Shown in pieces: positions 7,796 through 15,575 of a DNA stretch of 33,998 nucleotides. This stretch comes from an uncultured Rhodospirillales bacterium (GTDB taxonomy: Bacteria; Pseudomonadota; Alphaproteobacteria; Acetobacterales; Acetobacteraceae), in contig CAITOL010000076.1 in assembly GCA_903893975.1 (NCBI GenBank), forward strand, positions 1-33,998, in the 5' to 3' direction. Both the position numbers and the translations under genes were made by a program. How positions within the stretch are numbered: the stretch's first letter is position 1; each line of letters begins with the position of its first letter. Below the pieces are notes generated by a model. It had not been told where the DNA came from and ran no database searches. It saw nothing but the letters and a program-made list of their open reading frames with translations.

Positions 7796-9892
7796 ATGAG
7801 CCGCGTTGCCTTGATCGGAGCGGGATTCATCGCTCGCAGCCATGCCGAGGCCCTGCACCGTACCCCCGGCGTAACCTTCGCCTGCGTGATCGATCCAAAC
7901 CGCAAAGCCGCGGAACGGCTCGCCAAAGACTGGGGCGTCACCGCGGTGTTCACCTCGGTGGCCGAAGCCGTTGCCGCCGACGCCTTCGACCGCGCCCATG
8001 TGCTCGTGCCGCCCGATTTACACGCCCAGGTGGCGCGCGAGGTCATCGCGGCCGGCAAACCGGTGCTGCTGGAAAAGCCCATGGCAACCGATGTGGCAAC
8101 CTGCCGCGACCTCGTCGCCCAGGCTGCCACCGCCGGGGTCGCACTCGGCGTGAACCAGAATTTCGTCAAACACCCGGCCATGCTCCGCCTGCAAAGCCTG
8201 ATCGACAGCGGCGCCCTGGGGCGGACGCGTTTCGTCTCCTGCCTCTACAACGTCCCGCTGCGCCAGTTGCAAAGCCGCCAGTTCGGCCATTGGATGTTCC
8301 AGACGCCGGGCAATCTCCTGCTGGAACAGGCGGTGCACCCGCTGTCGCAAATCGTCGCCCTGACCGGCATCCCCACCAGCCTCCAGACCATCCCCGGCCC
8401 AATGCAGGAAATCGCGCCGGGCACCTGGTTCTGCCGCGATCTCGTGGCCTCCTTCAGCGGCGGCACCGCCCCCGCGCAACTCCGTTTCGCTGTCGGCCAA
8501 AGCTTCCCCTTCTGGCAGGTCACCGTGGTCGGCGATGACGGCGTGGCAGTGGCGGACATCCTGTCGAACCGGCTGATCCATTACGGCCGCACCCATTGGC
8601 TCGATGCGCTCGATGCCATGGTATCCGGCCTGCGCACCGCCTCCGGCATCGCCGGCGACAGCGTGCGCAATTTCATGGCCTACAGCCTGGGTATGACCAA
8701 ACTGATCCAGAGCCGGTCACCGTTTTTCGCCTCCATGCACGACAGCATCGCCAGCTTTCACCAGGCGGTGAGCGCGGGCCAGCCTCCCACCCTCGACGGT
8801 GCCTTTGGCCTGGCGCTGGTCACGCTCTGCGAAACGATGCGCGACCAGGCCTTCCCCTCGCCGCCAACCCAAGCCGCGGCACCGCGCCCGGACGCGCCGA
8901 CACGCTGGGATGTCGCCGTGCTCGGCGGCACCGGCTTCATCGGCCGGCACGTCGTGCGGCAATTGCTCGACGCGGGTAAAACCGTGGCCGTCATGGCGCG
9001 GTCAGACCGCAATCTCCCGGCGGTGTTTCAAGAACCGGGCGTTGCGGTCATCCGGGGCAGCATCGCCAACGAGGACGACATCGCCCGCGCCATCGGTGAG
9101 GCAAAATACGTCATCAACCTCGCCCATGGCGGCGGCAGCGGCAGCTTTGCCGAGGTGCGCGCCGCGATGGTCGGCGGGGCGGAGACCGTCGCCAAGGTGG
9201 CGATGGCGCGCGGCGTCAAGCGCCTCGTCCATGTCGGCTCCATCGCCGCGCTCTATCTCGGCCCACAATCCACCCCGATCACCGACGCCACCCCGCCGGA
9301 TCAACGGGAGGCTGAACGGGCCGATTACGCCCGCGCCAAGGTCTTGTCGGACCGCGCCTTGCTGCAACTGCATGCATCCAGCGGGCTGCCAGTGGTGATC
9401 CTGCGGCCCGGCGTGGTGGTCGGGCAGGACGGCATCGTGCTGCATTCCGGGCTTGGCCTGTTCAACAACGACCAGCATTGCGTCGGCTGGAACGATGGCC
9501 GCAACCCGCTGCCCTTCGTTCTGGTCGGCGACGTCGCGGCTGCCATCGTCCGCGCGCTCGATGCGCCGGATATTGACGGGCGGTGCTTCAATCTGGTGGG
9601 CGATGTGCGCCCGAATGCGCGGGAATTCATCGCCCGCCTCGGCCGCGCGCTGCACCGGCCCTTGCGCTTCCATGCCCAGTCGCCGCGCCGGCTCTGGCTG
9701 GAAGACATCGGCAAGTGGACCATCAAGCGCGCCGCGGGACGGCAGGTGCCACGCCCGACCATGCGAGACTTCCTCTCGCGCGGCATGACCGCGCGCTTCG
9801 ATACGACGGAAGCCAAACGCGCTTTGGCCTGGACGCCGGAAGCCGATATCGAACGCTTCTGGCGCGCGGCGGTGGATGTGCATGCCGACTAA
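7796..9892 (+). CDS. Fused Gfo/Idh/MocA oxidoreductase and NAD-dependent epimerase/dehydratase
   Basis: A 698-residue protein with two NAD(P)-dependent sugar-enzyme modules. Residues 1 to about 345 form a Gfo/Idh/MocA oxidoreductase: VALIGAGFIARSH at the N-terminus and the family's EKP motif at 93-95. A Pro/Ala-rich linker leads to an extended-SDR module from about 371, with GGTGFIG at 377-383 and the catalytic Y511xxxK515. Both modules look intact, so the protein may carry out consecutive oxidation/reduction and epimerisation or dehydration on one sugar nucleotide. This is inferred from the architecture; the substrate is unknown. GAGGA eight bases before the ATG at 7796 supports the start. 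The gene sits between flippase and glycosyltransferase and overlaps the latter. Confidence 0.85.
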   Translation: MSRVALIGAGFIARSHAEALHRTPGVTFACVIDPNRKAAERLAKDWGVTAVFTSVAEAVAADAFDRAHVLVPPDLHAQVAREVIAAGKPVLLEKPMATDVATCRDLVAQAATAGVALGVNQNFVKHPAMLRLQSLIDSGALGRTRFVSCLYNVPLRQLQSRQFGHWMFQTPGNLLLEQAVHPLSQIVALTGIPTSLQTIPGPMQEIAPGTWFCRDLVASFSGGTAPAQLRFAVGQSFPFWQVTVVGDDGVAVADILSNRLIHYGRTHWLDALDAMVSGLRTASGIAGDSVRNFMAYSLGMTKLIQSRSPFFASMHDSIASFHQAVSAGQPPTLDGAFGLALVTLCETMRDQAFPSPPTQAAAPRPDAPTRWDVAVLGGTGFIGRHVVRQLLDAGKTVAVMARSDRNLPAVFQEPGVAVIRGSIANEDDIARAIGEAKYVINLAHGGGSGSFAEVRAAMVGGAETVAKVAMARGVKRLVHVGSIAALYLGPQSTPITDATPPDQREAERADYARAKVLSDRALLQLHASSGLPVVILRPGVVVGQDGIVLHSGLGLFNNDQHCVGWNDGRNPLPFVLVGDVAAAIVRALDAPDIDGRCFNLVGDVRPNAREFIARLGRALHRPLRFHAQSPRRLWLEDIGKWTIKRAAGRQVPRPTMRDFLSRGMTARFDTTEAKRALAWTPEADIERFWRAAVDVHAD

Positions 9893-10967
9893 TCCCAAGC
9901 TGCTGCTCAGCGTTTTCTCCACCTTCGCCGTTGGTGGGCCGCAAGTGCGGTTCACCACCATCGCCAATCATTTCGGCCCGCGCTACCGCCATGCCGTCAT
10001 CGCCATGGACCGCAATCTGGCCTGTCGGGAACGGTTCGATGCCAGCCTCGATGTCAGCTTCCCGCAGTTGGACTTCCGCAAGGGCGACACGCTGGCCAAT
10101 GCCCGCCTGTTCCGCCGCTTCCTGGCCGATCTCGCGCCGGATGTGCTGGTCACCTCCAATTTCGGCACCATCGAATGGGCGCTGGCCAACTGGCTGCCCA
10201 TCGTGCGCCACGTCCACATGGAAGACGGCTTCGGGCCAGAGGAACGAGACCGGCAAATCCCCCGCCGCGTCTGGCTGCGCCGCCTGTTGCTGCGCCGCGC
10301 CGCGATCATGCTGCCATCCCGCACCCTGCTGCGTATCGCCACCGATATCTGGCGCCTGCCGCAAGCCGGCTTGCACTACATCCCCAACGGTATCGACCTG
10401 GACCGCTTCGGCGCCGCCCCGGCCGAAGCGCCCTGGCCACCCGGTGACGGCCCGATCATCGGCACCGTCGCCGCCCTGCGCGCGGAAAAAAACCTCGCCC
10501 GCCTCATCCGCGCCTTCGCCCTGGTGCCGCCGCCATGCCGGCTGGTCATCGTGGGCGACGGCCCGGAACGCCCGGCTTTGCACGCTTTGGCCGTCTCATG
10601 CGGTGTCGCCGACCGGGTGCATTTCACCGGCCACATCGCCGCCCCGCAGGGCCTGTTCCAAGCCTTCGACCTCTACGCCCTGTCCTCGGACACCGAACAA
10701 ATGCCGATGACGGTGCTGGAAGCCATGGCCGCGACGCTGCCGGTTGCCGCCACCGATGTGGGGGACGTCGCCAGCATGCTCGCCGCTGACAACCGTCCGT
10801 ATGTCGTGCCGCGCGACGACGCCGCTTTGGCTGCCAGCCTCACCGCCTTGGTGGCCAACCCGGCGCTGCGCCGCACCCTCGGCGCCGCCAACCGCGCCAA
10901 AGTCGTCGCCGACTACGACCAGCGCACCATGTTCAACGCCTACGCCGCCCTGTTCGACGGCGCCTAG
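9882..10967 (+). CDS. GT4-family glycosyltransferase
   Basis: A 361-residue GT-B glycosyltransferase. The C-terminal donor-site half shows GTVAALRAEKNLARLIRAFALV, VIVGDGPER, VHFTGH and the EX7E-like DTEQMPMTVLEAMAA, all typical of GT4 retaining enzymes. The N-terminal half, with the acceptor site, begins LLLSVFSTFAVGGPQVR. The start at 9882 has GGTGG five bases upstream and overlaps the fusion gene by 11 bases; ATG at 9876 is the alternative. It is last in the glycan cassette, and its stop overlaps the convergent adenosyltransferase stop by 4 bases. It likely adds a sugar to the lipid-linked glycan at the cytoplasmic face. Donor and acceptor are unknown. Confidence 0.88.
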   Translation: MPTNPKLLLSVFSTFAVGGPQVRFTTIANHFGPRYRHAVIAMDRNLACRERFDASLDVSFPQLDFRKGDTLANARLFRRFLADLAPDVLVTSNFGTIEWALANWLPIVRHVHMEDGFGPEERDRQIPRRVWLRRLLLRRAAIMLPSRTLLRIATDIWRLPQAGLHYIPNGIDLDRFGAAPAEAPWPPGDGPIIGTVAALRAEKNLARLIRAFALVPPPCRLVIVGDGPERPALHALAVSCGVADRVHFTGHIAAPQGLFQAFDLYALSSDTEQMPMTVLEAMAATLPVAATDVGDVASMLAADNRPYVVPRDDAALAASLTALVANPALRRTLGAANRAKVVADYDQRTMFNAYAALFDGA

Positions 10968-11518
10968 CGGTTCGCCCCCGGCACCCACAGCACATCCCCA
11001 CCCGCCTGCGCGTTCAGATGCCGGCTCAGCACAAACAAATGATCCGAGAGCCGGTTGAGGTAGCGCACCACGGCCGGGTTCACCTCCTCGACATGTGACA
11101 GCCCCACCACCAGCCGCTCCGCCCGCCGTGTGATGGTGCGGGCCAGATGCGCCTGCGCCGCGCCGGGGCAGCCGGCCGGCAGCACAAAGCTCTTCAGCGG
11201 CGGCAGGCTGGCATTCATCACCGCCACCTCCGCCTCCAGCCGCAAAGATGGCGCGTCGGTCAGCCGCAGCCCGTCGCCCGCTTCCCCCGGCACGCATAAA
11301 TCGGCGCCGATATCGAACAAATCGTTCTGAATCCGCGCCAGCATCGCATCCGTCGCCGCATCCGCGTGCAACCGCACCAGCCCGATGCTCGCATTGGCCT
11401 CGTCCACCGTGCCATAGGCCTCCACCCGCAGCGCATCCTTCGGCACCCGGCTGCCATCGCCCAGCGAGGTTTCCCCCGCGTCGCCGCCACGGGTGATAAT
11501 GCGGTCGAGACGGACCAT
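10964..11518 (-). CDS. PduO-type cob(I)alamin adenosyltransferase
   Basis: A 184-residue ATP:corrinoid adenosyltransferase, which moves the adenosyl group of ATP onto reduced cobalamin to make adenosylcobalamin. Diagnostic features are the N-terminal TRGGDAGETSLGDG (ATP-binding), YGTVDEANASIG, and the C-terminal RRAERLV...NPAVVRYLNRLSDHLFVLSR helix. Length fits the PduO family. It starts 5 bases after the TonB stop with GGAG in the end of tonB as ribosome site. Being last in the uptake operon, it would activate the imported vitamin. I am confident in the family. Confidence 0.93.
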   Translation of the reverse strand: MVRLDRIITRGGDAGETSLGDGSRVPKDALRVEAYGTVDEANASIGLVRLHADAATDAMLARIQNDLFDIGADLCVPGEAGDGLRLTDAPSLRLEAEVAVMNASLPPLKSFVLPAGCPGAAQAHLARTITRRAERLVVGLSHVEEVNPAVVRYLNRLSDHLFVLSRHLNAQAGGDVLWVPGANR

Positions 11519-11523
11519 GCTGC

Positions 11524-12264
11524 CTACTCCGGCTGAAAGTTAATCTGAATTTCGAGCGTATCGAGCACCGCCTCGCCACCATCGGTGGCCGGGTTGCAGT
11601 GCCAGGTCAACAACCGGTCATGCGCGGCCTGGTCCAACAGCGCATGGCCGGAGGATTCGAGGATCTCCGCCAGGATCACATCGCCATGCGAGTCGATATG
11701 CAGGCGCAACTTCACGCTGCCCTTTTCCCCCCGCTGCAACGCCTGCGGCGGATAGGGCGGAAACAGGTTGCGCCGGCTTTTGCAACTCGGCCCGGTGCCG
11801 TTATCCCGCACCTCGCCCACCGAGGTATCGCTGCCCAACCGCAATGCCGGCGGGCTGGGCGGGGCAGGCGGGGTGGGCGGCGTCGCCGGGGCCGGTGGCG
11901 GTTCCGGCTGCTTCGGCGCGGGCTTCGGCGTGTCCTGCGGCGGCGGCGGTGGGGGTGGCGCAACCGGCGGCACCGGCAGCCCCGCCGGGTCCACCGCGCG
12001 TGGCTCAGCCGGTTTCTCGGCGGGCTTTTCGGCCGGTTTCTCAACCGGCTTCTCAACCGGCTTTTCCGCCGCCTTCTCCTTCTCCGGCGGCTTGTCGCGC
12101 GGCGGCTGCGGCGGCGGTGCGGGCGGCGGCGGGGCGGCGGTCTGCAACTCCACCTCCACCATCCGCGGCTCCGTCGGCGGCCGATCGGTCAGCACCAGCC
12201 ACCCGCCCAACAGCGCCGCCAGCAGCACATGCGCGACGGCGGATAAGATCAGCGCGCGCTTCAT
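11524..12264 (-). CDS. TonB-like energy transducer
   Basis: A 246-residue TonB-family protein. Residues about 7-26 are a single N-terminal membrane anchor. A long periplasmic spacer follows, very rich in Pro, with Glu-Lys-Pro repeats and a poly-Pro run. The C-terminal 90 residues form the TonB-like fold (FPPYPPQALQRGEKGSVKLRL, then GDVILAEILESSGH), which contacts the TonB box of outer-membrane receptors. It would pass proton-motive energy from ExbBD to a receptor; neither ExbBD nor a BtuB-like receptor is in the window. The start codon overlaps the upstream ATPase stop (ATGA). Its place in the operon suggests it serves cobalamin uptake. Confidence 0.88.
   Translation of the reverse strand: MKRALILSAVAHVLLAALLGGWLVLTDRPPTEPRMVEVELQTAAPPPPAPPPQPPRDKPPEKEKAAEKPVEKPVEKPAEKPAEKPAEPRAVDPAGLPVPPVAPPPPPPPQDTPKPAPKQPEPPPAPATPPTPPAPPSPPALRLGSDTSVGEVRDNGTGPSCKSRRNLFPPYPPQALQRGEKGSVKLRLHIDSHGDVILAEILESSGHALLDQAAHDRLLTWHCNPATDGGEAVLDTLEIQINFQPE
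12008..12067 (-). repeat. Five tandem 12-bp units in tonB
   Basis: Five consecutive, slightly diverged 12-base units (starting at 12008, 12020, 12032, 12044 and 12056) encode repeated Glu-Lys-Pro-Ala or Glu-Lys-Pro-Val. They lie in the periplasmic spacer of the TonB-like protein. Copy number could vary by slippage and change the spacer length without loss of frame. Confidence 0.85.
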
Positions 12265-12944
12265 GCGGCGGCAGGCGGCAGCAGGCGCGGCTGCGTGTCG
12301 AGGCCAACCGGCAGCCCAAACGCCCGCGCCGCCGCCGGCAGAGCATCGGCGGGGGCGGCATCGGCGATGATGCGGCCGTCCTGCAGCACCACCATGCGGT
12401 CAGCGTAATCGCGTGCCAGGTCGAGCGCATGCAGCACCACGATCACGGTTGCGCCGGCCTGCGCGAGGCGGCGCAGCAGGGCCATGATAGCGTGGGCGGC
12501 GGCGGGGTCCAGGTCCGCGGTAGGTTCGTCGAGCAGCAGCGTGGGGGCCTCGGTTGCCAGAATGCGGGCCAGCATGGCGCGGCGCGCCTGCCCGCCAGAA
12601 ATGCGGTCCACGCGGGCGTTGCGCAAGCTGTCGAGGCCGCACAGCGTCAACGCGCGGGCGATCGGCGCGGCGGCGGCGTCGCCATGCGGCAGCCGGCCGA
12701 GGGCTGCGACCTCGGCTACCGTCAGGCCCCAGGCGCACCGCGCGCCCTGCGGCAGATACGCCACCTGCCTCGGGTCGCGCCCGGGCAATCCGGGCAGCAG
12801 GCCGGCGAGGGCGCGCAGCAAGGTGGATTTGCCGGCGCCGTTCGGGCCGCACAGCGCCACCAGTTGGCCGGGTTGGGCGGTGAAGGCGATGTCATGCAGC
12901 ACCGGCCGCCCGCCCAGCGCCACCGTGGCGGTAAGCGCGATCAT
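12261..12944 (-). CDS. ABC transporter ATPase, BtuD/FecE-like
   Basis: A 227-residue ATP-binding subunit for a vitamin B12/iron-chelate type importer. Walker A is GPNGAGKST, Walker B PTLLLDEPTADLD, and the H-loop His sits in VLHALDLA. The signature motif reads ISGGQARRAMLAR, with Ile in place of the usual Leu. Its start overlaps the permease stop (ATGA) and its stop overlaps the tonB start. The ATPase would drive import through the BtuC-like permease. Cobalamin is favoured as substrate because of the adenosyltransferase, though heme or siderophore cannot be excluded from this subunit. Confidence 0.9.
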   Translation of the reverse strand: MIALTATVALGGRPVLHDIAFTAQPGQLVALCGPNGAGKSTLLRALAGLLPGLPGRDPRQVAYLPQGARCAWGLTVAEVAALGRLPHGDAAAAPIARALTLCGLDSLRNARVDRISGGQARRAMLARILATEAPTLLLDEPTADLDPAAAHAIMALLRRLAQAGATVIVVLHALDLARDYADRMVVLQDGRIIADAAPADALPAAARAFGLPVGLDTQPRLLPPAAA

Positions 12945-13879
12945 GGCGCCACCTGCCGGGCGATGCGCACCAGGAACGGCGCGCCGAGCAAGGCGGTCAG
13001 CACGCCCAGAGGCGGTTCCTGCGACAGCGGCAGCAGCAGCGGCGCGGCGCGCGCCAGCAGATCGGCGCCCAGCAGCAACGCGGCGCCGGCAAGCGCCGCG
13101 GCCGGCAGCAAGCCAGCAGGGCGTTCGCCCAGCTGCGGCCGCAGCAAATGCGGCACCACCAGCCCGACAAAGCCGATGCTGCCGGCAACCGCCGTGCCGG
13201 CGCCCACCGCCAGTGCGCTGCCGATGGCGGCCCAGAGCAGAGTGCGTCCCACCGGCCGGCCCAGGCTTTGCGCGACATCCTCGCCCAGGGCCAGCGCGTC
13301 CAGCCCCGGCCCCAGCCGCAACAACAGGATCAGTCCGAGCAGGATCGGCGGGGCGGCCAGCGCCAGATGGTCCAGGCTGCGATCCTGCAGGCCGCCCATC
13401 AGCCAGAAGGTGATTTCCGCCAGCGCGAACGGATTGGGCGCCAAGGCCAGCGCCAGGGCGAGCAGGGCGGAGGCCAGCGCGGACAAGGCGACCCCGGCCA
13501 GGATCAGCGATGGCGCGGACGGCGCGCGTCCCGCCAGCGCGAACAAGGCGGCGCAGGCCAATCCCGCCCCGGCCAGCCCGCCAAGCGGCAGCGCCGGGGC
13601 AAACCGGGCCGACAGCCCCCAGTAGAACGCCACCACTGCGCCCAACGCCGCCCCGCCGCCAATACCCAGCAAACCCGGATCAGCCAGCCGGTTGCGCAAA
13701 CCCCCTTGCAGCACCGCGCCGGACAGCCCCAACCCGGCCCCGACCAATCCAGCCAGCACGGTGCGCGGCAGCCGCAACTGCCACAAAATCTCGCTCTGCG
13801 GCAGGCCAAACCCGGCCGCGCCCAGCAGCAGCCCCAGCGCGGTCAAGCCCAGCACCAACGCCGCCAGCCCACGGATCAT
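12941..13879 (-). CDS. FecCD/BtuC-family permease
   Basis: A 312-residue inner-membrane permease with many hydrophobic helices. Typical family segments are LRLPRTVLAGLVGAGLGLSGAVLQG near the N-terminus and GFVGLVVPHLLR in the C-terminal half, the coupling region to the ATPase. The start is the ATG at 13879, which overlaps the binding-protein stop (ATGA); the open frame extends 15 codons further upstream, but that part lies within the preceding gene. It forms a BtuC2D2-like importer with the next gene. Confidence 0.9.
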   Translation of the reverse strand: MIRGLAALVLGLTALGLLLGAAGFGLPQSEILWQLRLPRTVLAGLVGAGLGLSGAVLQGGLRNRLADPGLLGIGGGAALGAVVAFYWGLSARFAPALPLGGLAGAGLACAALFALAGRAPSAPSLILAGVALSALASALLALALALAPNPFALAEITFWLMGGLQDRSLDHLALAAPPILLGLILLLRLGPGLDALALGEDVAQSLGRPVGRTLLWAAIGSALAVGAGTAVAGSIGFVGLVVPHLLRPQLGERPAGLLPAAALAGAALLLGADLLARAAPLLLPLSQEPPLGVLTALLGAPFLVRIARQVAP

Positions 13880-14622
13880 GGCGCCAACGCCCGCACCGCA
13901 TCCGCCGACCACGGCCCACCGCACACCAGGGACGCCGGCGGCAAATGCCGCGTCGGCAGCCGCGCCAGCGCCGGATGGCGCAGAAAATCGGTGGCAAGCG
14001 ACGGATAGGCCGGCGCATCGGTCATCACCAGCAGCGCCGGCGGATGCGCCAGCAACGTTTCCAGATCCTGCCGCCGCCCCATCCCAGCATTGCGCAACCC
14101 GGCCGCGCGCAGCACGCTATCGGCCAACGACCCCGCACCGGCGGTATAGCCGCGCGGCTCCAGCACCGTCGCGGCCAGCGCCGGCCCCGGCACCACCTGC
14201 GCCAAGGTCGCATCCATCTGCGCCAGCAACGCCACCCCGCGCGCCTCCACCCCCAGCAGCCGCGCCAGCCGCAGGGTCTCGACCCGGATGGCGGGAAAAT
14301 CCTCCGGCAACGCACTGCGCACCACCCGCACCCCGCGCCGCTCCAGCGCCTGCAACGTGGTCTGCGCCCCCCAATCGGCGGCCAACACCCAATCAGGCGC
14401 CAGCTTCAGCACCGCCTCCGCATCTGCCCGCACCCAAGGCAGCCGCGCTGCCTCCGCCGCCACCACGGATAGCGACGGATCGCGCGCCAGCGGGCTCAAC
14501 GCCGCCACCTGCTCCGGCGCCAATTGCACCAGATACTGGTCGGTGCACAGATTGAGCGACACAACCCCGGCCGCCTGCGCGCCGTGGCAGAACAACAGCG
14601 CCGCGAGCAGGCGCCCGATCAC
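13876..14622 (-). CDS. BtuF-like periplasmic binding protein
   Basis: A 248-residue substrate-binding protein of the cobalamin/iron-chelate class. A short N-terminal signal-like segment (about residues 1-18, ending HGAQAA) precedes VVSLNLCTDQYLVQL, the typical opening of BtuF-like proteins. LKLAPDWVLA and a C-terminal GGPWSADAVRAL are also family-like. The start is GTG at 14622, whose GTGA overlaps the metal transporter stop; the frame is open for 35 codons further, but these are Gly-rich and non-signal-like. It would deliver the ligand to the permease. The signal peptide is unusually short, so export is likely but not certain. Confidence 0.85.
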   Translation of the reverse strand: MIGRLLAALLFCHGAQAAGVVSLNLCTDQYLVQLAPEQVAALSPLARDPSLSVVAAEAARLPWVRADAEAVLKLAPDWVLAADWGAQTTLQALERRGVRVVRSALPEDFPAIRVETLRLARLLGVEARGVALLAQMDATLAQVVPGPALAATVLEPRGYTAGAGSLADSVLRAAGLRNAGMGRRQDLETLLAHPPALLVMTDAPAYPSLATDFLRHPALARLPTRHLPPASLVCGGPWSADAVRALAP

Positions 14623-15506
14623 AAGACCAGCACGCCCAGATGCTTGGCCTTGCCCTCCGGCTCCACATGGATGGTGATCATCAACCCATCCATCTCCGCC
14701 TTCAGCGCCGCCTCCACCCGGTCGCAAATCTCATGCGCCGCCGCCACCGTCATCGCGCCGGGCACCACCAGATGGAATTCCAGAAACGTCAGCCGCCCGG
14801 CATGGCGGGTGCGCAGATCATGCGCCTCAATCGCCCCCTCGGCATGCTCGGCCACCAATTGCCGGATCCGCGCCACCACGGTGGGGGAGGGGGCGGCATC
14901 CATCAGCCCGCTGACCGAGGTACGGATCACCGCCCCGCCAGAGGCCAGCACGTAAACCGCGATAATCGCCGCCACCAGCGGGTCGAGCCATGGCAGCCCG
15001 GTCAGCAGCACCAGGCCCACGCCGATCAGCGCCCCCACCGCCGTGACCACGTCGCTATAGATATGCTGCGCATCGGCCAGCAACGCCGGGGACCGCAACT
15101 GCTTGCCGCGCCAGCGCAGATACGTCGCCCAGCCCAGATTCACCGCCGTCGCCGAACCGTTCAGCACCGCGCCCAGCCCGGCCTGCACAATTGGCTGTGG
15201 GTTGGCATAGGCCGTCCACGCCTCATGCAAAATCACCAACGCGGCGGCCACGATCAGGCCACCCTCGATCACGGCGGCGAAAAACTCCGCCTTGTCATGC
15301 CCGTAGGGATGGTTCGCATCCGCCGGCTTGGCCGCCAGCCGCAACGCCAGAAACGCCACCAGCGCCGCCGCGACATTGACCACCGTTTCCGCCGCGTCCG
15401 AAAACAGCGCCGCGCTGCCGGTGATCGACCACGCAGCCAGCTTCATCGCCAGCACGACAATGCCGACCGCCACGCTCCCCAGGGCCAGACGCTCGGCTTT
15501 GCTCAC
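14619..15506 (-). CDS. Cation diffusion facilitator (CDF) metal transporter
   Basis: A 295-residue CDF antiporter with about six membrane helices and a cytoplasmic C-terminal domain (from about 205). HPYGHDKAE at 66-74 is the family motif between helices 2 and 3. The transport site reads E40/N44 in helix 2 (SDAAETVVN) and H148/D152 in helix 5 (ADAQHIYSD). In well-studied Zn transporters the helix 2 pair is Asp/Asp or His/Asp, so metal choice is unclear. It normally exports divalent metals using the proton gradient. It is the first gene of the coupled cobalamin set, with a GTGA overlap into the binding-protein gene. A link to cobalt is tempting but inferred. Confidence 0.88.
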   Translation of the reverse strand: MSKAERLALGSVAVGIVVLAMKLAAWSITGSAALFSDAAETVVNVAAALVAFLALRLAAKPADANHPYGHDKAEFFAAVIEGGLIVAAALVILHEAWTAYANPQPIVQAGLGAVLNGSATAVNLGWATYLRWRGKQLRSPALLADAQHIYSDVVTAVGALIGVGLVLLTGLPWLDPLVAAIIAVYVLASGGAVIRTSVSGLMDAAPSPTVVARIRQLVAEHAEGAIEAHDLRTRHAGRLTFLEFHLVVPGAMTVAAAHEICDRVEAALKAEMDGLMITIHVEPEGKAKHLGVLVL

Positions 15507-15529
15507 ACTGCGATCCTGTTCGGTTAAGG

Positions 15530-15556
15530 CCCGCGCGGTCTATCAAACCGCGCGGG
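15530..15556 (-). terminator. Perfect 10-bp hairpin between pdxH and the CDF gene
   Basis: CCCGCGCGGT (15530-15539) and ACCGCGCGGG (15547-15556) are perfect inverted repeats with a 7-base loop. The hairpin lies 20 bases after the pdxH stop and 24 bases before the CDF start. It is probably a terminator of pdxH or an attenuator for the downstream operon. There is only a weak T-stretch after it on the minus strand. Confidence 0.6.
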
Positions 15557-15575
15557 TTCCGTCATCTGCTCAACA

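Noticed and set aside
12008-12067. Short repeats considered as a CRISPR array
   Set aside because: Units are 12 bases, directly adjacent and inside a coding frame; there are no spacers or cas genes.
15507-15575. Cobalamin riboswitch ahead of the B12 operon
   Set aside because: The gap is only 69 bases, mostly a simple hairpin, with no B12-box-like sequence; a full riboswitch would not fit.
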